Of a stretch of 52,933 bases of DNA, positions 26,398-36,762 are shown in pieces. The stretch is from the NCBI GenBank assembly GCA_000721275.1, contig JOFO01000042.1, forward strand, positions 1 through 52,933, read 5' to 3'. The translations under genes were made by a program, and so were the position numbers. Under the pieces are notes generated by a model. It was given only the letters and a program-made list of their open reading frames with translations, searched no databases and was not told where the DNA came from. Numbering within the stretch: the first letter of the stretch is position 1; every line of letters begins with the position of its first letter. The stretch is from Microtetraspora glauca. GTDB taxonomy: Bacteria; Actinomycetota; Actinomycetes; Streptomycetales; Streptomycetaceae.

Positions 26398-26506
26398 GCT
26401 CGCCGGCCGCGCGCAGGGCGCGCACGTACGCGCCGGCGGGCCGGCCGGGCGGGAGCACCGCGCGCTCAGGAGCCGGACGGGCCGTGCGCCCGGGCCCCGG
26501 GCCCGC

Positions 26507-27142
26507 TCAGGCGCGGGAGCGGTGGTAGTGGCGGCGGGCCCGGTCGCGGTTGCCGCAGTCGCCGGAGCTGCACCAGCGGCGCGTACCGCTGCGGCTGCGG
26601 TCCAGGAAGAACCATCCGCACCCCGGGCCCTCGCAGCGCCTGATCCGCCGGATGTCGGCGGGGCTCGCGAGGAGTTCGTCGGCCCGCAGGGCGAGGGCGT
26701 GGGCGAGGTCCTCGCACCGCGTCACCCGCACCTGCCACCGCAGGGGCAACTCCGGCGCCAGGAAGGCCTCCTGGCGGGCCGTCGCGATCGACAGGCGCAG
26801 TTTCTCCCACGGCTCGGCGGGCAGGGGCAGGTCGTCGACGAGCGCGTCGAGGACAGCCCAGAGGGTGCTTCTCCACGTCTCCAGGAGCGTGACGCCGGCC
26901 GGGTCCGGCGGGGCGGAGCCGAGGAGCGCCGCGGTCTCCTGCGCGGTCAGCAGCTCCACGCCGACCGCCCACCGGAGCCACGCCTCGGCTCCCGTCACGC
27001 GAGCGACGCGGCGATCGGGATCCGTGCGCCACGCGACCGTGTTGGCGAAGTCGAGGACGGGGTGCCCGCCGATGAGGGCCACTCCGGCATGCGTCCCGCG
27101 GGGGGAGGGTTCCCTGCCGCTCGCGTCCTGGGCTGTCGTCAC
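26507..27142 (-). CDS. CGNR zinc-finger regulator (ABATE domain)
   Basis: The 211-aa protein has an N-terminal ABATE domain (about 20-150, starting GGHPVLDFANTVAWR) and a C-terminal CGNR zinc finger: CEGPGCGWFFLD...RRWCSSGDCGNRDRARRHY, with four Cys for zinc. Such proteins are taken to be stress-related transcription regulators. GTG 27142 has AAGGTGGTGAG upstream. It is divergent from azlCD with a 75-bp gap, so it probably controls that transporter; the ligand is unknown. Confidence 0.92.
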   Translation of the reverse strand: MTTAQDASGREPSPRGTHAGVALIGGHPVLDFANTVAWRTDPDRRVARVTGAEAWLRWAVGVELLTAQETAALLGSAPPDPAGVTLLETWRSTLWAVLDALVDDLPLPAEPWEKLRLSIATARQEAFLAPELPLRWQVRVTRCEDLAHALALRADELLASPADIRRIRRCEGPGCGWFFLDRSRSGTRRWCSSGDCGNRDRARRHYHRSRA

Positions 27143-27187
27143 CTCACCACCTTAGCCACGCGCACGACTCATGCGATTCTAATGGGC

Positions 27188-27207
27188 TTACAGGACTTTG
27201 CCTGTTA
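27188..27207. promoter_or_regulatory. Inverted repeat between the CGNR gene and azlC
   Basis: TTACAGG (27188-27194) and CCTGTTA (27201-27207) form an inverted repeat, near-perfect except at the ends, 11 bp before the AzlC start. It could be the operator for the divergent CGNR protein and overlaps the likely azlC promoter region. Confidence 0.4.
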
Positions 27208-27217
27208 GGTTGAGGGC

Positions 27218-27988
27218 ATGGTCACTCACCTGCCCCCGGGCCGGGGCGCGTTACCCCGTCGCGGTCTTCACGCCGGAGTCCGCGTCGGCCTCGCCCTCGG
27301 GGCGGCCTCCTTCCTGCTGGCGGTGAGCTTCGGGGCGATGACGCAGTCGCAGGGGTGGGCCCTCGCGGGGGCCGTCCTCTGCTCGATGGCCGTCTTCTCC
27401 GCCTCGGCGCAGTTCGCTCTGGTGGCGACGCTCGGTGCGGGGGGCGGGGTGGCGTCGGCGGTCGCCGCGGCCGCCCTCGTCAACGCGCGTTTCCTGCCCA
27501 TGGGGGTGTCCGTCTCCGGGGCGCTCCGCGGCGGACGGCTGCGCCGCGCCGTGGAGGCCCAGGCGGTGGTGGACGGCTCCTGGGCCGCCGCACATCTCGG
27601 CGGCGGTCGCTTCGACCGCGAGGTGCTCTTCGCCGCCACCGCGATCCAGTGGGTGCTGTGGGCCGCGGGCACGGCACTCGGCGCGTACCTGGCGCCCAGC
27701 CCGGACCTGCTGGCCTCGCTCGGCCTGGACGTGGTGGCGCCCGCCATGTTCCTGTTCCTGCTGCTCGACCTGGTGGGCGCCGACCGCCTGTCCCGGACGA
27801 CGGCGCTGCTGGGCGCGGCCGTCGCCGCCGTCCTGTCCTTCGTCCTCCCCGCCGGGCCGGCGCTGATCGGCGCCGCTTGCGCGTCCCTGGTCGCCCTGAC
27901 CCGTCCGGTGCCGCCGGCGAGCGCGCGACGCGGCGACCCATCGCGCGGACGTACGGACGATCAGCCCGGAGCGGAGGCCACCCGATGA
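27218..27988 (+). CDS. azlC: AzlC-family branched-chain amino acid exporter, large subunit
   Basis: This 256-aa membrane protein has the AzlC pattern: an N-terminal GLALGAASFLLAVSFGAM helix, then FSASAQFALVATL and AALVNARFLPMGVSVSGAL, a conserved stretch of the family. AzlCD pairs export branched-chain amino acids or analogues. ATG 27218 follows TTGAGGG. The TGA overlaps the AzlD start (ATGA). The C-terminal tail is hydrophilic and Arg-rich. Confidence 0.9.
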   Translation: MVTHLPPGRGALPRRGLHAGVRVGLALGAASFLLAVSFGAMTQSQGWALAGAVLCSMAVFSASAQFALVATLGAGGGVASAVAAAALVNARFLPMGVSVSGALRGGRLRRAVEAQAVVDGSWAAAHLGGGRFDREVLFAATAIQWVLWAAGTALGAYLAPSPDLLASLGLDVVAPAMFLFLLLDLVGADRLSRTTALLGAAVAAVLSFVLPAGPALIGAACASLVALTRPVPPASARRGDPSRGRTDDQPGAEATR

Positions 27989-28290
27989 CCCCCTGGTCGG
28001 CCGTCGCCGCCGTCGCCGTCCTCGGCTTCGCCCTCAAGGCCGCGGGCCCGGTCGCGCTCGGTGAGCGCGAGCTGCCGCCGCGTTCCCGGGCGGTGATCGC
28101 GCTCATGGCCCCGGCCCTGCTGGCCGGCCTCGTCACGGTCGACGTCGCCGGTGACGGATGGCGGACAGTGGACCCGGCCCTCGCGGGAGCCCTGGCGGCG
28201 GTCCCGGTGCTCCGCTGGGCCCGGCTCCCCATGCCGGCCGTCCTGGTCGGCGCGGCCCTCACCGCCGCCGTCATCAGGAGACTGACCTGA
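27985..28290 (+). CDS. azlD: AzlD-family transporter small subunit
   Basis: The 101-aa protein with about four short hydrophobic segments starts within the azlC stop. It contains ALKAAGPVALGERELPPR, typical of AzlD, and LPMPAVLVGAALTAAVIRRLT at the end. It works with AzlC as the export unit. A bidirectional hairpin follows at 28349-28381. Confidence 0.9.
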   Translation: MTPWSAVAAVAVLGFALKAAGPVALGERELPPRSRAVIALMAPALLAGLVTVDVAGDGWRTVDPALAGALAAVPVLRWARLPMPAVLVGAALTAAVIRRLT

Positions 28291-28348
28291 CGGTCCCGGC
28301 CCGCGGGACGGGCGGCCGAGCCGCCCCCACCACACCCCGGACGCGCGA

Positions 28349-28381
28349 AAGGCCGTCCTCTCATGATGAGAGAACGGCCTT
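28349..28381. terminator. Hairpin between azlD and tRNA-Pro
   Basis: Outer arms AAGGCCGT (28349-28356) and ACGGCCTT (28374-28381) and inner arms CTCTCAT (28358-28364) and ATGAGAG (28366-28372) with one mismatch between. It can end azlD on the plus strand and the tRNA transcript on the minus strand. Confidence 0.8.
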
Positions 28382-28402
28382 CCGACCTGCGTTTCCGCAC
28401 AG

Positions 28403-28476
<74 letters not shown>

Positions 28477-28848
28477 ATGCCCGTCTGACCTGGGGTTTCC
28501 CCCGGCCGTGCGTGCAAGAGAACAATACCGCACTTCGCCGGGTGGTCACGAACCGTTTGACGGGGGTCACGCCCGGCGGTGGCCGGAAGGGGGTCCTTGC
28601 CGGTGGCATGTGGCAGAAAGACACCCCTTGACGCATCCGCCCCGGCGGACTCCGTGGCTCCAGATCGCACCAAACATATTCCGAAGTGATCGTCAACAGC
28701 ACCTGTTTCGGACAAAGACGGGCGCGATATTGATCCCCTTCGTAAAGATCAACACCATGAAGTGTCGGCCTGTTCGGGACGGGACCACTGCCGATGCTCC
28801 ACCTGCTCGGACCGTGCCGGGCAGGCGTTTCGCAGGGAGGGACTCGTA
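28477..28848. promoter_or_regulatory. Promoter region of the acyl-CoA dehydrogenase-like gene
   Basis: No gene is visible in this 372-bp stretch. The part from about 28660 to 28755 is clearly more AT-rich than its surroundings, and TTGATC (28730-28735) with GATCAA (28747-28752) forms an inverted repeat with an 11-bp spacer. It is a plausible promoter and operator for the gene at 28849. Confidence 0.4.
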
Positions 28849-30057
28849 ATGGACAGCTACTTCAGCAGCCGGCTCCATCATCGGCTGAGGGCGACGGTGC
28901 GCGACTTCGCCGAACGGGAGGTGCGCCCCCGCATAGCCGAGATGGAGGCGTCGCGGACGGTGCACCACGAGCTGTCGCGGCTCATCGCGGAGCAGGGGTG
29001 GCTCGGCGCCACGATCAGTCCGGAGTACGGCGGCATGGGCGCCGGACACCTGGCGAAGACGATCATCATCGAGGAGCTGTCCCGGGTCAGCGGCGCGATG
29101 GGCGCCATGGTGCAGGCGTCGCAGCTCGGCACCGCGAAGATCGTCCACTTCGGTTCGGACGCCCAGCGCAAGACCTGGCTGCCGAAGGTCGCCTCGGGCG
29201 AGTGCCTGCCGACCATCGCCGTGACCGAGCCGGAGTCCGGCGGGCACGTGCTCGGCATGGAGGCGAGCGCGGTCCGGGACGGCGACGACTACATCCTCAA
29301 CGGCAGCAAGGTCTACGTCGGCAACAGCCACGTCGGCGACCTGCACGGCGTCGTGGTCCGGACCGGGCCGGGCTCCAAGGGGCTGACCGCCTTCCTCGTC
29401 GAGGCCGACCGGCCGGGGTTCCGCCTCGGGCCGCAGCAGCCGGCCATGGGCCTGCACGGCTTCAGCTTCGGCGAGCTGATCTTCGAGGACTGCCGGGTGC
29501 CCGCCGCCAACCGGCTCGGCGACGAGGGCGACGGCCTCGCCGTCGCGTACTCCTCCAGCGTGCTCTACGGGCGGGCCAACCTGACCGCCGTCTCGCTCGG
29601 CATCCACCGGGCGATCCTGGAGGAGACCACCCGCTTCGCCACCGAGCGGATCCGCTACGGCAAGCCGCTCTCCGAGCTGCCCACGGTGAAGCTCAAGCTG
29701 GGCCAGATGCAGTCCCGGCTGATGACCGCCCGGCTCGCCGCGTACCACGCGGTGCACCTGCTCGACCAGGGCCTCTCCTGCGACACCGAGCTGATGAACG
29801 CCAAGCTGGTCAACGTCGAGTCGGCCCTCGACTCCGGGCGCAACGCCATGGAGATCCACGCCGCCGCGGGCCTCTTCACCGACCGGCCCATCGAGCGCTA
29901 CCTCCGCGACGCCCACCACATCTTCGCGCCGGCCGGCACCTCCGACATCCAGCTGCTGCGGCTCGGCGAGATCGCCCTCGGCCAGGGCAAGGGCAGCTGG
30001 TCCGAGCGGCTCTCCGACCTGGTCCGCACCCCGGAGCCGGAGCCGGCCACCGCGTGA
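28849..30057 (+). CDS. Acyl-CoA dehydrogenase-like flavoprotein
   Basis: This 402-aa protein follows the full ACAD layout: an N-terminal helical domain, a beta domain with TIAVTEPESGGH and LNGSKVYVGN, and a C-terminal helical domain with ERIRYGKPLSELPTVKLKLGQM and RDAHHIFAPAGTSDIQ. In typical short/medium-chain enzymes the last motif is YEGTxxIQ with the catalytic Glu; here that position is Ala/Pro, so classical alpha,beta-dehydrogenation may use another base or be lost. Such variants occur among biosynthetic ACADs. ATG 28849 follows AGGGAGG. It is monocistronic, between a tRNA and a strong terminator. Confidence 0.9.
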   Translation: MDSYFSSRLHHRLRATVRDFAEREVRPRIAEMEASRTVHHELSRLIAEQGWLGATISPEYGGMGAGHLAKTIIIEELSRVSGAMGAMVQASQLGTAKIVHFGSDAQRKTWLPKVASGECLPTIAVTEPESGGHVLGMEASAVRDGDDYILNGSKVYVGNSHVGDLHGVVVRTGPGSKGLTAFLVEADRPGFRLGPQQPAMGLHGFSFGELIFEDCRVPAANRLGDEGDGLAVAYSSSVLYGRANLTAVSLGIHRAILEETTRFATERIRYGKPLSELPTVKLKLGQMQSRLMTARLAAYHAVHLLDQGLSCDTELMNAKLVNVESALDSGRNAMEIHAAAGLFTDRPIERYLRDAHHIFAPAGTSDIQLLRLGEIALGQGKGSWSERLSDLVRTPEPEPATA

Positions 30058-30067
30058 CGGAACGCGA

Positions 30068-30101
30068 GAGGGCCCGTACGACCTGTGCCGTACGGGCCCT
30101 C
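30068..30101. terminator. Bidirectional terminator between ACAD and GAF genes
   Basis: Perfect 13-bp arms GAGGGCCCGTACG (30068-30080) and CGTACGGGCCCTC (30089-30101) with an 8-base loop, between two convergent genes (stops 30057 and 30131). Confidence 0.85.
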
Positions 30102-30130
30102 ACCGCTGCCCCGGAAACGGGCGGAAGGGG

Positions 30131-30697
30131 TCAGAACACCCCGTCCTCGCGGCGGTGGATCTGCTCGACGAGCTCCGCCGCCATCGCCTTGATGGTCTCC
30201 AGACCGGACCGGCCCCACGGCCGGACGTCGGTGTCCACGACGCAGATCGTGCCGAGGGCGACGCCGGTGCGGTCGATCAGCGGCGCCCCCATGTAGGAGC
30301 GGATGCCGATCTCGTCGACGACCGGGTTGCCCGCGAAGCGCGGGTAGTCGCAGACGTCCTCCAGGACGAGCGCCTTGCGGCGGACCACCACGTGTGGGCA
30401 GTAGCCGTGGTCGCGCGCCATGAACCGGCCGACGCCGCCCGCCCCGGCGGCGCCGAGGTCACTGCCCGAGTGGGAGCCGCCCGGGGTGTGCAGGCCGGCG
30501 AAGAACTGCCGGTTCTCGTCGATGAAGTTGACCATCGAGAACGGGGCGCCGGTCATCTCCGCGAGCCGGTGGGCGAACTCGTCGAAGGCCGGGTCGGGGC
30601 GCTCGCCGAGGCCGAGTTCGCGCAGCCGCCGGACGCGGTCGGGGGCGTCCTTGTCGATGGGGGTCAGCAGGAGGTGACCCGTCGGGTCGTAGGTCAT
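30131..30697 (-). CDS. GAF-domain protein at the end of a conservon
   Basis: The 188-aa protein has a GAF domain over most of its length: FDEFAHRLAEMTGAPFSMVNFIDENRQFFAG, an interior GYCPHVVVRRKALVLEDVCDYPRFAGNP, and YMGAPLIDRTGVALGTICVVD. It probably senses a small ligand or redox state in the cytosol. ATG 30697 overlaps the GTPase stop (ATGA), so it belongs to the conservon operon. Many conservons carry a P450 at this place instead. Its Cys residues (one in GYCPH) could matter for sensing but that is speculation. Confidence 0.88.
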   Translation of the reverse strand: MTYDPTGHLLLTPIDKDAPDRVRRLRELGLGERPDPAFDEFAHRLAEMTGAPFSMVNFIDENRQFFAGLHTPGGSHSGSDLGAAGAGGVGRFMARDHGYCPHVVVRRKALVLEDVCDYPRFAGNPVVDEIGIRSYMGAPLIDRTGVALGTICVVDTDVRPWGRSGLETIKAMAAELVEQIHRREDGVF

Positions 30698-31317
30698 GGG
30701 GTGACTCCGAAGCTCGGCTCGCTGGCCGGGGTCGAGTTGAGGAGGTGCTGGACGAGGGTGAGGAGGGTGGTGATGGCGGAGCTGGAGATCCGGGCGTCGC
30801 AGAGCACGATCGGCACCTCGGGGTGGAGGTCGAGCGCCTGCCGGATCTCGTCGGGCTCGTAGCGGAAGGCCCCGTCGAACTCGTTGACCGCGACCACGAA
30901 GGCGATGCCCCGCCGTTCGAAGAAGTCGATGGCGGAGAAGCAGTCCTGGAGGCGGCGGGTGTCGGCGAGCACGACCGCGCCGAGCGCCCCCGCGGACAGC
31001 TCGTCCCACATGAACCAGAACCGCTCCTGGCCGGGCGTGCCGAACAGGTAGAGCACGTTCCGGTCGTCGAGGGTGATCCGGCCGAAGTCCATGGCCACGG
31101 TGGTCGTGGTCTTGTTCTCCACGCCCTCCAGGCTGTCGGTGGCGGCGCTGACCGAGGTCAGCAGCTCCTCCGTGCTGAGCGGTTCGATCTCGCTGACCGC
31201 GCCGACGAAGGTGGTCTTGCCCACCCCGAATCCGCCCGCCACCAGGATCTTCAGTGCGGTGGGAAAGGGGTCGGCAGCGAAACCGTCATGGCGTTCAGAG
31301 CCGCTGTCGTAGGCCAT
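30694..31317 (-). CDS. Conservon GTP-binding protein (CvnD-type)
   Basis: This 207-aa small GTPase has the P-loop GGFGVGKTTFVG near residue 28, TTTTVAMDFGRI, the switch FGTPGQERFWFMW, and NEFD in place of NKxD. It resembles the Ras-like/MglA-type GTPases that end Streptomyces conservons and link the kinase complex to output. ATG 31317 lies 23 bp inside the DUF742 gene. It overlaps the GAF gene downstream. Confidence 0.95.
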   Translation of the reverse strand: MAYDSGSERHDGFAADPFPTALKILVAGGFGVGKTTFVGAVSEIEPLSTEELLTSVSAATDSLEGVENKTTTTVAMDFGRITLDDRNVLYLFGTPGQERFWFMWDELSAGALGAVVLADTRRLQDCFSAIDFFERRGIAFVVAVNEFDGAFRYEPDEIRQALDLHPEVPIVLCDARISSSAITTLLTLVQHLLNSTPASEPSFGVTP

Positions 31318-31672
31318 CGAGCACTGCCTCCAGCAAGGAACGGTCGGATGGGTTGGCGTGGAAGCGCGGGGCCCGCGCGGTGAGGGCGCCGCAGTCCACG
31401 AGGTCGGAGAGGAGGACCTTGGTGACGGCGGCCGGGAGCCTTAAGTGCGCCGCGATCTCGGCCACCGAGGTGGGCCCCTCGCACAGCCGGAGGGCCAGGC
31501 CGTGCTCGGGGCCCATGTGGGGCTGGAGGCCGGATCCGGTCGCCATCACCAGGGAGAGCAGGTCGAGCGAGGCGGTGGGCCGGGTCCGTCCGCCGCTGAC
31601 GGTGTACGGGCGGATCAGCCGGCCGGCCGCGTCGTCGAGCCAGGGCCCTTCCTGCGGAGGAGACACGTTCAC
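31295..31672 (-). CDS. Conservon DUF742 protein (CvnC-type), with a TTA codon
   Basis: The 125-aa protein has RLIRPYTVSGGRT near residue 19 and a winged-helix-like C-terminus (SVAEIAAHLRLPAAVTKVLLSDLVDCGAL), as in DUF742 proteins of conservons. GTG 31672 overlaps the roadblock stop. Codon 77 (31442-31444) is TTA, so full translation should need the bldA tRNA. It probably bridges the roadblock protein and the GTPase. Confidence 0.95.
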   Translation of the reverse strand: MNVSPPQEGPWLDDAAGRLIRPYTVSGGRTRPTASLDLLSLVMATGSGLQPHMGPEHGLALRLCEGPTSVAEIAAHLRLPAAVTKVLLSDLVDCGALTARAPRFHANPSDRSLLEAVLDGLRQRL

Positions 31673-32103
31673 TGACCGGCGCCACCCGCCGCTGCGGCCG
31701 CCTGCCGGGCGGGCGTCACCAGGTACGGGCGGACGCTCTTGACCAGCATCGCCATCTCGTAGCCGAGGACGGCGGCGTCGGCCTCCCGGCCCGCCAGGAC
31801 GGCCAGGCAGGTGCCGGAACCGGCGGTGGAGACGAAGAGCAGGGTGGAGTCGAGCTCCACGACGACCTGCCGGACCTCGCCGCCGTCGCCGAACCGGACG
31901 CCGGCGCTGCGGCCGAGCGAGTAGAGACCGGAGGCGAGGGCCGCCATGTGGTCGGCCGCGTCGGGGTCGAGCCCGTGGACGGATTTCACGAGACCGTCGG
32001 AGGAGAGCAGCACCGCGCTGCGGGTGTACGGGACCCGCTGGACCAGGCCGCTCAGCAGCCAGTCGAGATCCGAGGAATGGCCGCTCGGCACATTGCCCGT
32101 CAT
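31669..32103 (-). CDS. Roadblock/LC7 protein (CvnB-type)
   Basis: This 144-aa protein has the roadblock fold pattern: DLDWLLSGLVQRVPYTRSAVLLSSDGLVKSVHGLD and LLFVSTAGSGTCLAVLA. Such proteins act as GTPase regulators, here for the conservon GTPase. ATG 32103 has AAGGAG upstream, 7 bp after the kinase stop. An Ala-rich tail ends the protein. Confidence 0.95.
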   Translation of the reverse strand: MTGNVPSGHSSDLDWLLSGLVQRVPYTRSAVLLSSDGLVKSVHGLDPDAADHMAALASGLYSLGRSAGVRFGDGGEVRQVVVELDSTLLFVSTAGSGTCLAVLAGREADAAVLGYEMAMLVKSVRPYLVTPARQAAAAAGGAGQ

Positions 32104-32110
32104 CGTGTAT

Positions 32111-33988
32111 CTACTCCTTGTGCGCGTCGCCGTGACGCAGCGACTCCTGGGGGGTGGGCTGGGATTCGGCCAGGCCGATCCCACGCTGGAAGGCGGCCAT
32201 CAGGCCGGGGTCGTGCAGGGCGTGGTCCTCGGTGGGCCGGGCCTGCGGCTCGTCGCGCAGCTGCGGGACGAGGTGCTCCTGGGCGCGCCGCTTGGGCAGG
32301 TCGGGCCGGCCGGGTGCCTCCGCGCGGGGCGCGGGCGGCGCGGACGGTACGGCGGTGCCGTAGCCGGCCGGGGGGCCGGGGCGCTCGGGGGCGGCGGGCG
32401 CGGGGGAGGCGTCCGGCGCCGCGGGCGCGGGGTGCGGGTAGGGGTACGCGGCCGGGGCCTGGGCCTCCGCGGGTGCGGGGGCGGCGGCGGGCGGCGCGGT
32501 CTGCGGGAACGGCGCCGAGGGGGCCTCGGGCCGGACCTGCGGCGGCACGCCCTGGTGGGCGGCCGGCTGGGGCTGGGACTGCGGCAGCGGCTGCGGCTGC
32601 GGCTGCGGCTGCGGCTGCGGGGTCTGGTGGTGCTGGTGGTTCTGGTGGGCCTGCTGGGGCCGGTCGTGCTGCGGCTGCGGCTGCTGGAGCGGCGGCGGGG
32701 TGCCGCCGCCGGCGACCGCGGCGGTCTGCCGCTCGTGCTGGGCGAGACCCTCCGGGTCGGCGCCGAGGAGGCCCTGCGGGAGCACGAGGACGGCCTGGAT
32801 GCCGCCGTAGATGTTCGACTGAAGGCGGACGGCGATGCCGTGGCGCCGGGCGAGCGCGGACACCACGAAGAGGCCGATGCGGCCGTCCTGGAGCAGATGG
32901 GCGACGTTGACCTGGTCGGGGTCGGCGAGCAGGGCGTTCATCTTGTTCTGCTCGGCGACGGGCATGCCGAGGCCGCGGTCCTCGACCTCGATGGCGAGGC
33001 CGGCGGTGACGTACTGGGCCCGCAGCAGCACCGTGGTGTTCGGCGCGGAGAACACGGTCGCGTTCTCGACGAGTTCGGCGAGCAGGTGGATGACGTCGGC
33101 GACGGCGTGGCCGCGCAGGGTGCCGTCGATCGGCGGGACGAGCTTGACCCGGGGGTACTGCTCGACCTCGGCGATGGAGGAGCGGAGCACCTCGGTCATG
33201 GTGACCGGGTTGGACCACTGGCGGCGGGAGATCGCGCCGCCGAGGACGGCGAGGTTCTCGGCGTGGCGGCGGATGCGGGTGGCCAGGTGGTCGACCTGGA
33301 AGAGGCCCTTGAGCAGGTCGGGGTCCTCGACCTCGTTCTCCAGCTCGTCGAGGAGCTGGATCTCGCGGTGGACGAGGGACTGGAGCCGGCGGGCGAGGTT
33401 CACGAAGACCTCGACCTTCTGCTCGTTGCCGACGCTGCTGGAGAGCCGGGACGCCTGGACGACGGCGGCGACGGCCGCCTCGTGGGAGCGGGCCAGTTCG
33501 GCGCCGAGCCGGTCGAACTCGTCGCCCTGCAGGGCGTCGGGGAGCGCCGGCCGGGGGGCCGGGTCCTCGCCGCGGCGCAGCTGCTCGATGAGCGCGCGCA
33601 GTTCGTTCTGGTCCTGGGCGGCGTCGCGGCGCAGGCCGGAGACCCGGGCGAGGACGGCCCGGGCGGCGCGGTCGGCGCCGATCGCGGCGGCCGTCACGGA
33701 GGCGAGGGTGATCGCGGCGGCACCGGTGAGCGCGGCCCACAGGGCGGGCGTCGGGCTGGTGCCGGTGGAGCGGAGGGTGAAGAGGACGGCGGCGGCACCA
33801 CCGAGGGCGACGGCGACGGCGGGGAGGACCGAGGTGCGCAGCAACTGGGGCCGTATGCGCATTTCGGCGGGGGCGGCCGTCGCGGGCCGGGCCGCGGTGC
33901 CGGTGGTCGTGGAGCGGGCGCCCGATCGGCCGTGCCGCCCGCCCTCGCGGCGGTCGGACCGCGGGGCGGGTGCGCGAAGTTGTGACAT
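32111..33988 (-). CDS. Conservon sensor histidine kinase-like protein (CvnA-type)
   Basis: The 625-aa protein has two membrane helices (about 48-75 and 84-105), a helical dimerisation region with RIRRHAENLAVLGG, and an ATPase domain with LLAELVENATVFS (N box), EVEDRGLGM (G1) and GRIGLFVVSALARRHG. The last 230 residues are disordered-looking, rich in Pro, Gln and Ala with (PQ)n runs encoded near 32580-32690. It is the sensor of the conservon complex at the membrane. ATG 33988 is chosen as the first start giving the full Arg-rich cytosolic N-terminus. Confidence 0.95.
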   Translation of the reverse strand: MSQLRAPAPRSDRREGGRHGRSGARSTTTGTAARPATAAPAEMRIRPQLLRTSVLPAVAVALGGAAAVLFTLRSTGTSPTPALWAALTGAAAITLASVTAAAIGADRAARAVLARVSGLRRDAAQDQNELRALIEQLRRGEDPAPRPALPDALQGDEFDRLGAELARSHEAAVAAVVQASRLSSSVGNEQKVEVFVNLARRLQSLVHREIQLLDELENEVEDPDLLKGLFQVDHLATRIRRHAENLAVLGGAISRRQWSNPVTMTEVLRSSIAEVEQYPRVKLVPPIDGTLRGHAVADVIHLLAELVENATVFSAPNTTVLLRAQYVTAGLAIEVEDRGLGMPVAEQNKMNALLADPDQVNVAHLLQDGRIGLFVVSALARRHGIAVRLQSNIYGGIQAVLVLPQGLLGADPEGLAQHERQTAAVAGGGTPPPLQQPQPQHDRPQQAHQNHQHHQTPQPQPQPQPQPLPQSQPQPAAHQGVPPQVRPEAPSAPFPQTAPPAAAPAPAEAQAPAAYPYPHPAPAAPDASPAPAAPERPGPPAGYGTAVPSAPPAPRAEAPGRPDLPKRRAQEHLVPQLRDEPQARPTEDHALHDPGLMAAFQRGIGLAESQPTPQESLRHGDAHKE

Positions 33989-34609
33989 GGGTTTCCTTGG
34001 TACGTGCCCGGAGTTCGGCGTACTGAGGGGAACGGGGGGACGGGTACGGGGTGCGGGATACGGGGTACGGGGCTGCGGTGCTACGGGGGGTGAGGAGGTG
34101 CTGGGTGGGGCCGGGGGTCTGTCGGTACGGGGGGTCGCCGGTGAGGTCGGCGGGTGCGATGAGCCTACCGATGATCACCGACCACACAGGGTAGTCGTCA
34201 ACCGTTCATGTGCGGTGTTCAGTTGGCAAACCTGCCCGTAGACCTGCGGAGTCTGGTACCGGCGCCACTCCGGGCGGCTGATATCGATTGGCCGAAAGTC
34301 GCCTTCGTGGCAGGAGAGTTGTCGGGAGCGGAATCGTACGAATGAGGATGGAGAGGCCAATTGACCTCGCTCGGCTGCGCAAACGCGCCCGTCGCGCCCC
34401 CGAGCGGAATCCCCGGAAGGGCACGGATCCGGCCGTCGAACCCGCTTTTCGTCACAGAGCGTGAAGGATTCCGCAAAGGTCGCCCCCGGTGCCGTCCGGA
34501 CCCGGGGCGCCGCCCGCACGGCCCGCGGACGTCACCGTCGGTCAGAGCGGAACCGGCCGCACCGCGACCGCCTGCGGCGCCGGCCGCGCCGCGCTGTCAT
34601 CCTGGGGGC
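33989..34609. other. Gene-free divergent spacer upstream of the conservon
   Basis: No credible gene is seen. At 34040-34090 the sequence is GGGTACGGGG/GGGATACGGGG-like, a short imperfect direct repeat. The part from 34190 to 34360 is lower in GC and is the likely promoter area for the conservon (minus) and the NYN gene (plus). I could not pick a convincing -10/-35 pair. Confidence 0.5.
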
Positions 34610-35008
34610 ATGAACAGCGAAGAGCCCGCGTCCCGTCCGCTGCTCGTCGTGGACGGGGCCAACGTCGTGGGTTCCGTGCCGGACGGGTGGTGGCGCGACC
34701 GGCGCGGGGCCGCCGAGCGGCTGCGGGACCGGCTCGCGGCGGACGGCGGCCCGGTCGACGGGCCGTGGCCGGGGCCGTACGAGATCGTGCTGGTGGTCGA
34801 GGGGCGGGCCCGCGGCGTGGCCTCCGTGCCCGGCGTGCGGGTGGCGGAGGCCGCCGGCAGCGGCGACGACCTGATCGCCGAGCTCGCCCGGGAGGCGCAC
34901 GGCCGGCCGTGCCTGGTGATCACGGCCGACCGCGAGCTGCGCCGCCGGGTCGAGGAGGCGGGCGCCCGCTGCGCCGGACCCCGCGCCCTCCCCCGTACCG
35001 CCCCCTGA
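34610..35008 (+). CDS. NYN/PIN-like domain protein
   Basis: This 132-aa protein starts LLVVDGANVVGSVPDGWWRDRRGAAERL and later has GSGDDLIAELAR and LVITADRELRRRVEEAGA. The Asp residues in VDGAN, GDD and TADREL are the acidic cluster of NYN/PIN-fold nucleases (YacP-like), which cut RNA. It stands alone between divergent and convergent neighbours. ATG 34610 is preceded by a weak G-rich RBS (TGGGGGC). Its RNA target is unknown. Confidence 0.85.
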   Translation: MNSEEPASRPLLVVDGANVVGSVPDGWWRDRRGAAERLRDRLAADGGPVDGPWPGPYEIVLVVEGRARGVASVPGVRVAEAAGSGDDLIAELAREAHGRPCLVITADRELRRRVEEAGARCAGPRALPRTAP

Positions 35009-35027
35009 CCGGGGGCGGCCCACTGGA

Positions 35028-36762
<1,735 letters not shown>

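Noticed and set aside
34040..34090. Short repeats as a CRISPR array
   Set aside because: Units are too short and irregular, with no spacers; no CRISPR or cas genes are seen anywhere in the window.
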